From: Chryseobacterium takakiae
GTDB taxonomy: Bacteria > Bacteroidota > Bacteroidia > Flavobacteriales > Weeksellaceae
Assembly (NCBI RefSeq): GCF_900129385.1
Contig: NZ_FQVO01000008.1
Span: forward strand, 62,001-126,000
Length of the DNA: 64,000 nucleotides
Direction: 5' to 3'
The notes under the pieces were generated by a model. It saw only the letters and a program-made list of their open reading frames with translations. It made no database searches and was not told the origin of the DNA. A program made the translations under genes and the position numbers. How positions within the stretch are numbered: position 1 is the stretch's first letter; every line of letters begins with the position of its first letter. Shown here one piece after another: positions 16,271 to 24,623 of the stretch.

Positions 16271-16978
16271 CTACGGTTTTTTTAAAACATATCCCATTCC
16301 GATAACGGTATGGATGAGTTTGTTATCTTCCTGGTTATCCAGCTTTTTTCTTAGATAATTGACATAAACGTCAACAACATTTGTTCCGAGTTCGTAATTA
16401 ACTCCCCAGACCGCATCCAGAATTTCTGCTCTGGAAATTACTTTCTCTGGATTATTGAGAAAATAAAGCAGCAGTTTATATTCTGTTGAGGTAAGTGAAA
16501 TTTCCTCTCCGTTTCTTGTTACTTTTTTGGTATAATCATTAAGAATGAGATCCGAAAACTGGTAAATATGTTCCTGACCTGCTTCGGGTTCTTCAATTTC
16601 AGCAGTATTTCCGTGGGTACTTCTCCTTAAAAGTGATTTTACGCGGGCAACCAATTCAATAAATTTAAATGGTTTTACGAGATAATCATCTCCTCCGCTT
16701 TCCAATCCAAGGACAATATTTTCCGATGTTCCAAGTGCCGTTAGAAACAAGATGGGAACATGCTGATTGGTTTTCCTGATTTCTTTGCAGACATCGAGTC
16801 CATTCATTTCCGGGAGCATGATATCCAGAATAACGAGATCAAAATCATTGGACTGAACAAGCTGAACGCCTGTTTTCCCGTCAAACGCCACAGAAACTTC
16901 ATACCCGCTTTCCTGAAGCCCTTTTTTAATAAAGGACACTACACTGGTTTCGTCTTCAATAAGAATAATCTTTTTCAT
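16271..16978 (-). CDS. OmpR-family response regulator
   Basis: The 235-residue protein has a receiver domain (about residues 1-118) with the acidic pair at IEDE, the phospho-acceptor Asp in LVILDIMLPEMNG near 51, Thr in FLTALG and Lys in VKPFKF. A winged-helix DNA-binding domain (about 138-235) has TSTEYKLLLYFL and YVNYLRKKLD. The ATG at 16978 is preferred over a GTG six bases earlier. It comes first in the operon with the kinase and has a -7 box directly upstream. Confidence 0.95.
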   Translation of the reverse strand: MKKIILIEDETSVVSFIKKGLQESGYEVSVAFDGKTGVQLVQSNDFDLVILDIMLPEMNGLDVCKEIRKTNQHVPILFLTALGTSENIVLGLESGGDDYLVKPFKFIELVARVKSLLRRSTHGNTAEIEEPEAGQEHIYQFSDLILNDYTKKVTRNGEEISLTSTEYKLLLYFLNNPEKVISRAEILDAVWGVNYELGTNVVDVYVNYLRKKLDNQEDNKLIHTVIGMGYVLKKP

Positions 16979-16994
16979 GAGCACAAGGATTATA

Positions 16995-17002
16995 CAAAAA
17001 TA
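16995..17002 (-). promoter_or_regulatory. -7 box (TATTTTTG) for the response regulator/kinase operon
   Basis: The minus strand reads TATTTTTG 17 bases before the ATG at 16978. No TTG partner at 19-23 bases was seen. Confidence 0.55.
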
Positions 17003-17068
17003 GAAAAAAGATTGGGAAGTGTGGGATTGAGATTAGTTCTGCTCTCCAAACAATATTCTTTTCTGCAT

Positions 17069-17590
17069 TTAATATTCTGGAGATTTATCAAAGATAGTAA
17101 GTTCAGTACCTCTTTTAAAGGTAGATAACTCTTCTTTATTCAAATAAAAGGTGATGTTCCAGCGTTCTGATCACGATCAGTGTAAACGTCATAGTTCCAT
17201 CCATCAGGAGAATCATTTGTAAATATAGTCTGTACCCAATTATAATCAGTATATTTATTTGATTCACTTTTAAAAATTAATTCAATTTCAAGCCCCCCTA
17301 ATTTATTCCCTTCAGGCGATAAATTACTATACGCTCTATAATTTTTAACTTTAATCTTTATAATCACTATCATAGACTTTCACAGAAGAACCTTTCTGTA
17401 ACGCCTCGGCTTCTAAATGCGCCACATGATAAAGTCCACTTGTAATTATCCCCTGTCTGAAGCCATCCCAGAAATTTCCTCCGGCAATGGTAGAAGAAAT
17501 ACCGACGCCGAGACCGCCAGTGACAATCATAGTGGCTTTCATATAATCGTGTTCCAATTTTCTTCTTTTCAAAAACTTAATTTTTTCTCA
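17069..17590 (-). pseudogene. Degraded C-terminal part of an RHS/polymorphic-toxin-like protein
   Basis: Three minus-strand pieces join into one protein-like string. The first (17572-17351) reads ATMIVTGGLGVGISSTIAGG then NFWDGFRQGIITSGLYHVAH, the glycine-rich linker typical of RHS C-termini in flavobacteria. Near 17360 the frame shifts, and NYRAYSNLSPEGNKLGGLE with NWVQTIFTND follows. A second shift at a run of T near 17146 leads to FYLNKEELSTFKRGTELT and stops at 17069. A TGA at 17590-17588 cuts it off upstream and no RHS core is present. It lies directly downstream of the tRNA operon. At least two indels make a functional product unlikely. Confidence 0.7.
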
Positions 17591-17638
17591 AAAACCTTTA
17601 TTTTTTGGGTTAAGAGATGGACCCGAGCTTCTATTTTA

Positions 17639-17925
17639 TTATAATTTAATTCTAAAATCTGTAATATTAAAATATTCTTCAACCGGGGCTCCTAATTTTG
17701 GGCTTATAGGATTGCTTATTCCATGTATTCTAATTATGGTATCTGAATCTTCAACAAGTTCTTTTTTAAATCTTACTTTATAATTATTAATTCTTGGAAA
17801 TAAAATTGTTACAAAATCTTTTTGATTACTGTGATTTATGCCGTAATGGTTTTATAATATTAAACTCCCGCAGGATTATAATTATATAATCTTGATTCCC
17901 AAACAGCAAAACTTATAAATCCTAA
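17639..17925 (-). pseudogene. Unrecognised degraded coding fragment beside the RHS remnant
   Basis: The minus strand shows FISFAVWESRLYNYNPAG, then, after frame changes near 17870 and 17850, NHYGINHSNQKDFVTILFPR and further NNYKVRFKKELV, RIHGISNPISPKL and EEYFNITDFRIKL before a stop at 17641-17639. There is no start codon in the long segment. The text reads like real protein, but I do not recognise the family. It may be a second effector tail or the end of a neighbouring immunity-type gene. Confidence 0.5.
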
Positions 17926-17972
17926 CTATTTAAAATGAGAATATTGTGTTTTATTTCTTTATTTTAAGACAT

Positions 17973-18000
17973 AAAAAAAGCCCTCTTAAAAAAGAGAGCT
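17973..18000 (-). terminator. Terminator of the tRNA operon
   Basis: On the minus strand AGCTCTCTT pairs with AAGAGGGCT (17979-18000, one G-U) and is followed by seven T residues. Confidence 0.9.
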
Positions 18001-18022
18001 GTATGCTGAATGTTTCAGCTAG

Positions 18023-18106
18023 TACCCCAGGCGGGACTTGAACCCGCACGCCAAAAGAGGCACAGGATTTTAAGTCCTGCGTGTCTACCAGTTCCACCAC
18101 CAGGGC
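18023..18106 (-). tRNA. tRNA-Leu (anticodon TAA)
   Basis: The minus strand begins GCCCTGGTGGTGGAACTGG. The anticodon stem-loop is CAGGACTTAAAATCCTG with TAA. A long class II variable arm (TGCCTCTTTTGGCG) and the T-arm GCGGGTTCAAGTCCCGC follow. CCA is not encoded. The acceptor stem has several G-U pairs. Confidence 0.95.
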
Positions 18107-18111
18107 AGGCG

Positions 18112-18187
18112 TGGAGCGAAAAACGGGATTCGAACCCGCGACCCCAACCTTGGCAAGGTTGTGCTCTACCAGCTGAGCTATTTTCGC
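18112..18187 (-). tRNA. tRNA-Gly (anticodon GCC)
   Basis: The minus strand begins GCGAAAATAGCTCAGCTGG. The anticodon arm is CAACCTTGCCAAGGTTG with GCC, and the T-arm is CGGGTTCGAATCCCG. The 3' end TTTTCGC-T is followed by an encoded CCA (18114-18112). Confidence 0.96.
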
Positions 18188-18193
18188 AAACTG

Positions 18194-18275
18194 TGCGGAT
18201 GAAGGGACTCGAACCCCCACGCCTCTCGGCACCAGATCCTAAGTCTGGCGTGGCTACCAATTACACCACATCCGC
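18194..18275 (-). tRNA. tRNA-Leu (anticodon TAG)
   Basis: The minus strand begins GCGGATGTGGTGTAATTGG. The anticodon arm is CCAGACTTAGGATCTGG with TAG, followed by a class II variable arm and the T-arm GGGGGTTCGAGTCCC. The acceptor pairs GCGGATG with CATCCGC. It is the first gene of the three-tRNA operon. Confidence 0.96.
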
Positions 18276-18326
18276 GTGTTTTTTGTTTTACTGATTTTTA
18301 ATGATCTTCTCTCGTTTTCAGTGGTG

Positions 18327-18356
18327 CAAAGATAGGATAAATTCTTTTACCTCCAA
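18327..18356 (-). promoter_or_regulatory. Promoter of the tRNA operon
   Basis: On the minus strand TTG (18356-18354), a 19-base spacer and TATCTTTG (18334-18327) give a full flavobacterial promoter about 50 bases upstream of tRNA-Leu(TAG). Confidence 0.8.
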
Positions 18357-18455
18357 ACTTTTCATAGGAAAAAATTAAAATTTTTACATTTTTTATTTCC
18401 GACCCGCTTTATTACATTTCATTTTATTACTTTTACATTCGTTAATTAATATGAT

Positions 18456-18833
18456 ATGGAATTACAAGGAACGGTAAAGAAACTTTTTGATGCTCAGACA
18501 TTTGCGAGCGGTTTCCAAAAAAGAGAAATGGTTATTTTAACCCAGGAGCAGTATCCACAGCCGATAAACATAGAATTTTTGTCTGATAAGATCAGTTTAT
18601 TGGATAATCTGAAAGAAGGCGAAAATGTAAAAGTAGGAATCAATATCAGAGGAAGAGAATGGGTTTCTCCGCAGGGTGAAACGAAATACTTTAATTCTAT
18701 TACAGGATGGAGAGTAGAGAAGGTTTCGGATAACGCTTCAGAACCTACACAGGCTGCGCCTTCACAATCAGCATCTTCAGTTTCCAATGAAAATCCTTTC
18801 GCCGGGGACGATGATGATGATCTGCCTTTCTAA
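18456..18833 (+). CDS. DUF3127 domain-containing protein
   Basis: This 125-residue cytoplasmic protein has a DUF3127 domain (about residues 1-88; MELQGTVKKLFDAQTF, GREWVSPQGETKYFNSITGW) with an OB-fold-like strand pattern. A Ser/Ala/Gln-rich linker follows and the chain ends in NPFAGDDDDDLPF. That acidic tip closely resembles the C-terminal tip of single-stranded DNA-binding protein, which recruits repair and replication partners. The function is not known; a DNA- or SSB-partner-related role is inferred from fold and tail only. A terminator follows at once. Confidence 0.88.
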   Translation: MELQGTVKKLFDAQTFASGFQKREMVILTQEQYPQPINIEFLSDKISLLDNLKEGENVKVGINIRGREWVSPQGETKYFNSITGWRVEKVSDNASEPTQAAPSQSASSVSNENPFAGDDDDDLPF

Positions 18834-18859
18834 TGATTAAAAAAATACGATTGAAATAC

Positions 18860-18889
18860 AAATCCTGCTTTTTAAGTGGGATTTTTTTT
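18860..18889 (+). terminator. Terminator after the DUF3127 gene
   Basis: AAATCC-TGCTT pairs with AAGTG-GGATTT around TTT, followed by eight T residues. It ends 7 bases before the ATG of aat, so aat may depend on read-through or an unseen promoter. Confidence 0.8.
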
Positions 18890-18896
18890 CCTAAAA

Positions 18897-19550
18897 ATGA
18901 TTCGACTAGACGAAAATGAGATTTCTTTTCCCGATCCGGAGCTGTACGATGGCCACGAAGGGATCATTGCTTTTGGCGGAGACCTATCGGTAGAAAGAAT
19001 ATGGTTTGCTTATCAGCTGGGCATATTTCCCTGGTTTAATCCGGGGGAAGAAATTCTCTGGTGGTGTCCGGATCCAAGGTTTGTCCTTTTCCCCGAGGAA
19101 ATTAAGGTTTCAAAATCCATGAAAAAAATACTGGATCGAAACGTCTTTACCTTCACTGAAAATACAAACTTCAGAGAAGTCATCAAAAATTGTCGGGATA
19201 TCAGCCGTAAAGGACAATCCGGAACCTGGCTTTCGGATGAACTGATGGAGTCTTTCATCAAGCTTCATGATTATGGATTGGCAAAAAGTCTGGAAGTTTG
19301 GCAAAACGAAGAGCTGGTGGGCGGTTTTTATGGCCTTCAGATTGGCAATGTGTTCTGTGGGGAAAGTATGTTTTCCAAAGTAAGCAATGCTTCAAAAGCA
19401 GGATTTATTCATTTTGCCCAAACGTATCAAAACAAGCTGGAGCTTATCGACTGCCAGTCGCATACCGATCATCTGGAAAGCCTCGGTGCGAGAATGGTTC
19501 CCAAACGTGAATTTCTTAAAATTTTATATAAAAACAATGAACACAGATAG
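18897..19550 (+). CDS. aat: Leucyl/phenylalanyl-tRNA--protein transferase
   Basis: Aat transfers Leu or Phe from tRNA to proteins that start with Lys or Arg, marking them for ClpAP degradation (N-end rule). The 217-residue protein has FPDPELYDGHEGIIAFGGDL, LGIFPWFNPGEEILWWCPDPR, GTWLSDELMESFIKLH, GGFYGLQIGNVFCGESMFS and DCQSHTDHLESLGAR, all family motifs. The ATG at 18897 is chosen because the upstream codons lie in the terminator T-run. The end overlaps the DMT transporter start by 14 bases. Confidence 0.95.
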   Translation: MIRLDENEISFPDPELYDGHEGIIAFGGDLSVERIWFAYQLGIFPWFNPGEEILWWCPDPRFVLFPEEIKVSKSMKKILDRNVFTFTENTNFREVIKNCRDISRKGQSGTWLSDELMESFIKLHDYGLAKSLEVWQNEELVGGFYGLQIGNVFCGESMFSKVSNASKAGFIHFAQTYQNKLELIDCQSHTDHLESLGARMVPKREFLKILYKNNEHR

Positions 19551-20427
19551 AGAAAAATGGATTCTTCTGATTCTTCTGAGTATGATCTGGGGATCGTCTT
19601 TTATTTTAATTAAAAAATCCCTGGAGCATTTCAATCCCTATCAGGTAGGGGCTTTAAGAGTACTGATTGCCGGAATCATCCTGACGCCGATTGCCATCTC
19701 AAAATACAAGCTTTTTCCTAAAAAACATCTGAAATGGCTTTTGCTGGCAGCTTTTACAGGAAATTTCATTCCGATGTTCCTTTTTCCTATCGCCGAAACG
19801 GAAGTCAGCAGCAGCATTGCCGGAATCGTAAATTCCATGATGCCGATTTTTGTGATTATCGTTGGTGCGCTGATATGGAAGTTTGGTACAACAAGGCGGC
19901 AGATTACAGGAACATTCATAAGTTTCACCGGCGTTTGTATCCTTGCATTCGGAGGAGATGCGGAAAGCGGAACATTTAAGCTGGTTCCCATTTTACTGCT
20001 GTTGCTGGCCACTTTATGCTATGCGGTGAGTACAACTACGGTAAAATCAAAATTAATGGATATTTCATCTACGGTATTGTCTGCATTTGTCTTTACATTT
20101 GTTCTTTTGTTGCCATCTGTAATTGCGCTTATTTTTACCGGATTTTTTTCAACCTTCAGCCTTGATAAGAATCATCTTACCGGACTAATGTTTGTAAGCT
20201 TACTGTCGATTTTCGGAACCGGACTGGCAATGATGATGAATTACCGTCTACTGAAAGTTTCCTCTCCTCTTTTTGCTTCTACGGTCACTCTGCTGATGCC
20301 TATTGTTGCGATTATCTGGGGAATTATAGATGGAGAAAAGCTTACCGCGCTCCAGTTTGCAGGAGCAGGAGTCATCATAGCCGGACTGATCTTCCTGAGA
20401 AGCAAACCTAAAGTTATCAACAAATAA
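19537..20427 (+). CDS. DMT-superfamily (EamA) transporter
   Basis: This 296-residue inner-membrane protein has ten predicted membrane segments arranged as two EamA repeats. The first starts with WILLILLSMIWGSSFILIKK (about residues 8-27) and the second near residue 150 with LLLLLATLCYAVST. Substrates of this family vary (metabolites, amino acids) and cannot be read from sequence. The ATG at 19537 lies inside the end of aat, so the genes are translationally linked. Longer upstream codons in this frame overlap aat and are ignored. Confidence 0.88.
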   Translation: MNTDREKWILLILLSMIWGSSFILIKKSLEHFNPYQVGALRVLIAGIILTPIAISKYKLFPKKHLKWLLLAAFTGNFIPMFLFPIAETEVSSSIAGIVNSMMPIFVIIVGALIWKFGTTRRQITGTFISFTGVCILAFGGDAESGTFKLVPILLLLLATLCYAVSTTTVKSKLMDISSTVLSAFVFTFVLLLPSVIALIFTGFFSTFSLDKNHLTGLMFVSLLSIFGTGLAMMMNYRLLKVSSPLFASTVTLLMPIVAIIWGIIDGEKLTALQFAGAGVIIAGLIFLRSKPKVINK

Positions 20428-20451
20428 ATCCCGCAAAAATGCGGGATTTTT
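20426..20451. terminator. Terminator between the DMT transporter and the TPR gene
   Basis: AAATCCCGC (20426-20434) pairs perfectly with GCGGGATTT (20441-20449), followed by T residues. It overlaps the transporter stop and serves the convergent gene too. Confidence 0.9.
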
Positions 20452-20468
20452 ATATAAATTAGTTGATA

Positions 20469-21857
20469 TTAACCTTCGGAATTTTTCTTTTTCACTCTGG
20501 CTTTTGCTTTTTTCACCTCATCTTTAATGAAAGGATATTTTTTCTGCATATCCGAAACCAAAGAAGGATCCAGTTCCAACGCCTGAAGCAGTACTTCTTT
20601 GCCTTTTTCCTGGTCTTTCAGGTTGAAATAGCAATTGCTGAGCTGATAATATAATTCTGCTCTGTGATGCGTTTTTACAGCTTTATTTAAAACCAGAATG
20701 GCTTCTTCATATTCGCCCAGCAGCATAAGCACTTCAGAGTAAGCGTACCAATTGTAAAATCTTGACGGTTCAGCATCCACAAGCTTTTTTAAGCAGGTAA
20801 GACTTTCTTCAAATTTTCCGGCATCAATAAATAAAAATGCCAGTCTTTTTTGATAATCAAGATTATTTTCATTCAGGTGAGTAGCTTCTCTTGCGAAATG
20901 TAAAGCTTCGGTCATCCCGCCCATTTCCTCATAAATATAGGATTGCTCCATCATTGCGAGATAAAACTGCGGGTCTTCCCGTAATGATTTCTGGAAAGCA
21001 TTTAAAGCAACAATTGGTTGTTTTAGGGCTTTATAGCAAAGTCCGATTTTATAAAACGTAAATGCTTTGGTGTATTCCAGTTCAAGCATTTCTTCATAAA
21101 CGGATATCGCTTTTTTATAATCTCCCAATGCTTCGTAGCAAGCCGCTTTATTGGCGTACACGCCTACTGAGCTTGAGTTGATAGCCAGTAAATAATCGTA
21201 GCCTTTAATGGCTTCGTCGTAATTTTTCCGGTTAAAGTAAAATTGTCCGTATTCAAACCAGGCAATTTCCGAATAGGCATATTCGTCAAGATATTCATTC
21301 AGGAAGGCAATTGCCTCATCACTCTTATTTAAATCTGAAAAGCAGACCATACAGTTTTCTAATGCATAATCATCAGTAGGGTCTTCTTTAAGGGCTTTTC
21401 TGTAATGTTTAAGAGCGTTAAAAGGATCTCCGAGATTTACATATTCATCTGCAATAAAGTTGTGAAGGAAATTCTCTTCTTCTTTCAGCTCTAATGCTTT
21501 TTTACAGATATCAATGGATTTTCTTGGGTTTCCTAAATTCGAATAATACTTTGCATAGCAAACCAGAAAGTCTGTGTTTTCCATAGAAGAACCTTTCAGC
21601 TCATCGATCAGCTCTTTAGCCGTATTATAATCTTCCCATTCCAAAAGAATTTCAAGCTTTTTGATCTTGATGTCTAAGGAATTCGGGTGAAGCTTGAGCC
21701 CGTAATTGACTGCAGTATCTGCATAATTAAAGTCTCCCAGCTCCAGGTAATAAACAATAATGTCTTCAAGCTCTTCTGTATCGAAGTAGAATTCATCATT
21801 ATTTTCCATCATTTCCTCGAACTTTTTTACAAGTTCATTTCCAAAATATTCTTCCAA
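20469..21857 (-). CDS. Tetratricopeptide repeat protein
   Basis: The 462-residue cytoplasmic protein is made almost wholly of TPR helices, for example DYALENCMVCFSDLNKSDEA, WFEYGQFYFNRKNYDEAI and VYANKAACYEALGDYKKAIS. About ten repeats span residues 30-440, followed by a Lys-rich end (KKAKARVKKKNSEG). It has no signal peptide. It would act as a protein-binding scaffold; the partner is unknown. The start is taken as the TTG at 21857 (MEEYFGNELVKKFEEM), because the next ATG would remove a conserved-looking acidic helix; this choice is uncertain. Confidence 0.85.
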   Translation of the reverse strand: MEEYFGNELVKKFEEMMENNDEFYFDTEELEDIIVYYLELGDFNYADTAVNYGLKLHPNSLDIKIKKLEILLEWEDYNTAKELIDELKGSSMENTDFLVCYAKYYSNLGNPRKSIDICKKALELKEEENFLHNFIADEYVNLGDPFNALKHYRKALKEDPTDDYALENCMVCFSDLNKSDEAIAFLNEYLDEYAYSEIAWFEYGQFYFNRKNYDEAIKGYDYLLAINSSSVGVYANKAACYEALGDYKKAISVYEEMLELEYTKAFTFYKIGLCYKALKQPIVALNAFQKSLREDPQFYLAMMEQSYIYEEMGGMTEALHFAREATHLNENNLDYQKRLAFLFIDAGKFEESLTCLKKLVDAEPSRFYNWYAYSEVLMLLGEYEEAILVLNKAVKTHHRAELYYQLSNCYFNLKDQEKGKEVLLQALELDPSLVSDMQKKYPFIKDEVKKAKARVKKKNSEG

Positions 21858-21980
21858 TATAAAACAGTTTTAAGATTTAAGACCAGAGATATGAGATGTA
21901 CTAATACTCGCTTCTGAAAATCTTAGTTTTAAATTTAATAATAAATACGATTAAAATGATGAAAAGGTTGTTAACTTTTA

Positions 21981-23363
21981 TTAAATCAAGCTATTGATTT
22001 TAGCTATCATTTCATCACCTAACCGGTCGGCTTCCTCCTGAGATTTAGCCTCTGTATAAATTCTGATAATAGGCTCCGTATTTGATTTTCTTAAGTGGAC
22101 CCAGTTATTTTCAAAATCTATTTTTACGCCGTCTACCGTTGAGACCTCTTCATTTTGATATTCTTTTTCCATTTTGGTTAAAATATCATCCACATTTATT
22201 TCCGGAGTAAGCTCTATTTTCTTTTTACCCATAAAATAGCTTGGGTAGCCGGCTCTAAGCTCAGAAACCGTCTTGTTTTCTTTGGCAAGATGCGTTAAAA
22301 ATAAAGCAATTCCTACTAAAGAATCTCTTCCGTAATGAAGATCAGGATAGATAATTCCTCCGTTTCCTTCACCCCCGATCACGGCGTTTTTCTCCTTCAT
22401 CAACGTCACCACATTTACCTCTCCTACTGCACTTGCAAAATATTCTGAGTTGTGGCTTTGCGCAACGTCTCTTAATGCACGGCTTGATGAAAGGTTGGAA
22501 ACAGCTGCTCCGTTTTTATTTTTCAATAAATAATCTGCAACGGCCACCAAAGTATATTCTTCTCCGAACATTTCTCCTTTCTCATCAATCAGGGCCAATC
22601 TGTCTACGTCAGGATCCACAACAACTCCGAAATCTGCACCTTCTTTTTTTACCAAGCCGCAAATGTCTCCCAAATGTTCTTTCAACGGTTCAGGATTGTG
22701 CGGAAAATGGCCGGTTGGTTCGCAATATAGCTTTACCGTCTCACAACCCAGCTTATCCAATAACATCGGAATGGCGATTCCTCCTGTAGAATTTACCGCA
22801 TCAAGAACGACTTTGAAGTTTTTAGCTTTAATAGCTTCCACATCTACCATCGGCAAATCCAAAATCTGCTGAATGTGAATATCAAAAGCATCGTCTCTTG
22901 TTTCATATTTGCCGAGATCATCTACTTCTGCATAATTGAAATCTTCGCTTTCAGCAAGGGCCAGAACTTCAGCTCCATTTTCTCCGCTGATGAACTCCCC
23001 CTTGTTATTCAGTAATTTCAGGGCGTTCCATTGTTTCGGGTTATGGGAAGCGGTAAGGATAATTCCGCCGTCGGCTTTCAGTTCCGGAACCATAATTTCC
23101 ACCGTTGGTGTTGTGGAAAGCCCCAGATCGATAACATTAATTCCCAATCCCTGTAAAGTAGCGGTTACCAGAGAGGAAACCATTTGCCCGGAAATCCTTG
23201 CATCTCTACCAATAACGAGGGTAAGGTCCTTTTTATTGTTATTATTCTGAAGCCATGTTCCGAATGCGGAAGCAAATTTTACCACATCAAGCGGCGTAAG
23301 ATTATCGTTTACTTTTCCTCCGATGGTTCCACGGATTCCTGAAATACTTTTTATTAGTGACAT
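21981..23363 (-). CDS. glmM: Phosphoglucosamine mutase (phosphohexomutase family)
   Basis: GlmM converts glucosamine-6-phosphate to glucosamine-1-phosphate for peptidoglycan and LPS. The 460-residue protein has SGIRGTIGG near the N-terminus, the phosphoserine loop LTASHNPKQWNALK near 100-113, the metal loop DPDVDRLALID near 245, the sugar loop GEGNGGIIYP near 328 and the phosphate loop RKSNTEPIIRIY near 425. Phosphomannomutase is the alternative. The ATG at 23363 (MSLIKSISGIRGT) is chosen because a further upstream start at 23408 would overlap a -7 box. Confidence 0.9.
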   Translation of the reverse strand: MSLIKSISGIRGTIGGKVNDNLTPLDVVKFASAFGTWLQNNNNKKDLTLVIGRDARISGQMVSSLVTATLQGLGINVIDLGLSTTPTVEIMVPELKADGGIILTASHNPKQWNALKLLNNKGEFISGENGAEVLALAESEDFNYAEVDDLGKYETRDDAFDIHIQQILDLPMVDVEAIKAKNFKVVLDAVNSTGGIAIPMLLDKLGCETVKLYCEPTGHFPHNPEPLKEHLGDICGLVKKEGADFGVVVDPDVDRLALIDEKGEMFGEEYTLVAVADYLLKNKNGAAVSNLSSSRALRDVAQSHNSEYFASAVGEVNVVTLMKEKNAVIGGEGNGGIIYPDLHYGRDSLVGIALFLTHLAKENKTVSELRAGYPSYFMGKKKIELTPEINVDDILTKMEKEYQNEEVSTVDGVKIDFENNWVHLRKSNTEPIIRIYTEAKSQEEADRLGDEMIAKINSLI

Positions 23364-23395
23364 ATTGGTTGATCTGATTATTCTATTAATTTTTG

Positions 23396-23403
23396 CAAAG
23401 ATA
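23396..23403 (-). promoter_or_regulatory. -7 box (TATCTTTG) for glmM
   Basis: The minus strand reads TATCTTTG 32 bases before the ATG at 23363. A second box, TATATTTG, lies ten bases further upstream (23406-23413). Confidence 0.55.
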
Positions 23404-23418
23404 CTCAAATATAACTCT

Positions 23419-24435
23419 CTATAGAAAAGGAACCCTTTTCTTTACATTATTATAATATTTTTTTAAAAATCTAGGAGGAGGAAAGCGATATCCAAAATAT
23501 AGTACACTAAAAGTATTGTTGTTGGTAATTTCTGAGCTAGAATCTTCTCTGTAGTAATTTGAACTCAAATTAAATTTTATCCCGAAAAAAGATGTTTCTG
23601 AATTATAGCCAAAGTACAATCCTGTTCCTGCCCTGGCTATTAAGTATCTATTATTTTGGGTATCTGAGTTTTGAAGATCATATCTATAAGTAGTCCATCT
23701 TATGCCCATCCCAGTAAAGATATATAGTCCAATATTCATTCTTGTTTTGATTACCCAATTGTAATGATAACCTAGATCAATGCCTAAATTAAATTGTGTT
23801 TCCCTACTCTTAACTTCCCCATTTTTATTTTTGAATAAAGAAATATTATATTGTAACTCAGGAATAAAACTTCCAGAGCTGTTATTTTGCCATTCTCGTT
23901 GGTAAAGAATACTTTTCAATGAAAAGTCTTTATTAAAAACATACGAAGTTCTTGCTCCAAAAGTTTGATACTTTAAATCTGGTAATTGAAAATATGGTTC
24001 TTTTCCTTTTTCCCAGTCAGGAAAAAAGTCTTGCATATTTTTAATATAAAAGCCTTTTGCATTTTTGTATTCAATTGTCTGAATAAACCTACCCGGAAAA
24101 AGTCTAAATTTAAAGTCTGTATATTTACTTTTCCCTTTTAGATCATTATCACTATTGCCAGGAAGAAAGCTCGGAGTAAAAGACATTGTAGCACTGATCA
24201 ACTTATAATCAATTGAAAATGACGTACGCAAACTTTCGTTAATTGAAAATATGGTTTGAACATCTTTTGGGGAATCCTTGTAAAAGGCAACAAAATTTTC
24301 TGTATTTGTATTAAAACTTATTTTTACTGCTACCTTATCTTCATATGAAAGTAATTTTGCAGAATCTGATCTGCTTTGAGCACTGCTACCGATATAAGAA
24401 ATTATTGCAGAAAACACAAAATATTTAATCATCAT
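23419..24435 (-). CDS. DUF4421 domain-containing protein (predicted outer-membrane barrel)
   Basis: The 338-residue protein has a signal peptide (FVFSAIISYIGSSAQS) and then a DUF4421-type sequence: KVAVKISFNTNTENF, FSIDYKLISATMSFTPSFLPG, KSKYTDFKFRLF, YVFNKDFSLKSIL and a C-terminal string of amphipathic aromatic strands. It probably forms an outer-membrane barrel; the function is unknown. Codon use is more AT-rich than in the neighbours, which may indicate recent acquisition. Two adjacent ATG codons compete as start. Confidence 0.8.
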   Translation of the reverse strand: MMIKYFVFSAIISYIGSSAQSRSDSAKLLSYEDKVAVKISFNTNTENFVAFYKDSPKDVQTIFSINESLRTSFSIDYKLISATMSFTPSFLPGNSDNDLKGKSKYTDFKFRLFPGRFIQTIEYKNAKGFYIKNMQDFFPDWEKGKEPYFQLPDLKYQTFGARTSYVFNKDFSLKSILYQREWQNNSSGSFIPELQYNISLFKNKNGEVKSRETQFNLGIDLGYHYNWVIKTRMNIGLYIFTGMGIRWTTYRYDLQNSDTQNNRYLIARAGTGLYFGYNSETSFFGIKFNLSSNYYREDSSSEITNNNTFSVLYFGYRFPPPRFLKKYYNNVKKRVPFL

Positions 24436-24445
24436 TTGTTTTACA

Positions 24446-24453
24446 CAAAAATA
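24446..24453 (-). promoter_or_regulatory. -7 box (TATTTTTG) for the DUF4421 gene
   Basis: The minus strand reads TATTTTTG 10 bases before the ATG at 24435; a TTG lies 24 bases further upstream, slightly too far. Confidence 0.55.
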
Positions 24454-24470
24454 ATAAATATTTCAATATG

Positions 24471-24623
24471 TTATGAACAACCGCAGTCCTTGTCACAGTT
24501 TGTTCTCTTGGAGCTGAACTTTTTCGGTGCAAAATTCTTTCTAAGTATTCTGAACAATGAGTAACAGGCAAATGCTACCACAAGAAGAACGATAATATAT
24601 TGTAAAAGTAGGGAAGAATCCAT
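24471..24623 (-). CDS. FeoB-associated Cys-rich membrane protein
   Basis: This 50-residue protein has one membrane helix (YIIVLLVVAFACYSLFRIL, about residues 9-27), a basic stretch and a C-terminal Cys cluster, CDKDCGCS. This is the layout of the small FeoB-associated membrane proteins (DUF/Pfam FeoB_associated), thought to help ferrous iron transport. Its ATG at 24623 shares a base with the feoB stop (TAATG), so translation is coupled. A longer frame upstream overlaps feoB and is ignored. Confidence 0.85.
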   Translation of the reverse strand: MDSSLLLQYIIVLLVVAFACYSLFRILRKNFAPKKFSSKRTNCDKDCGCS

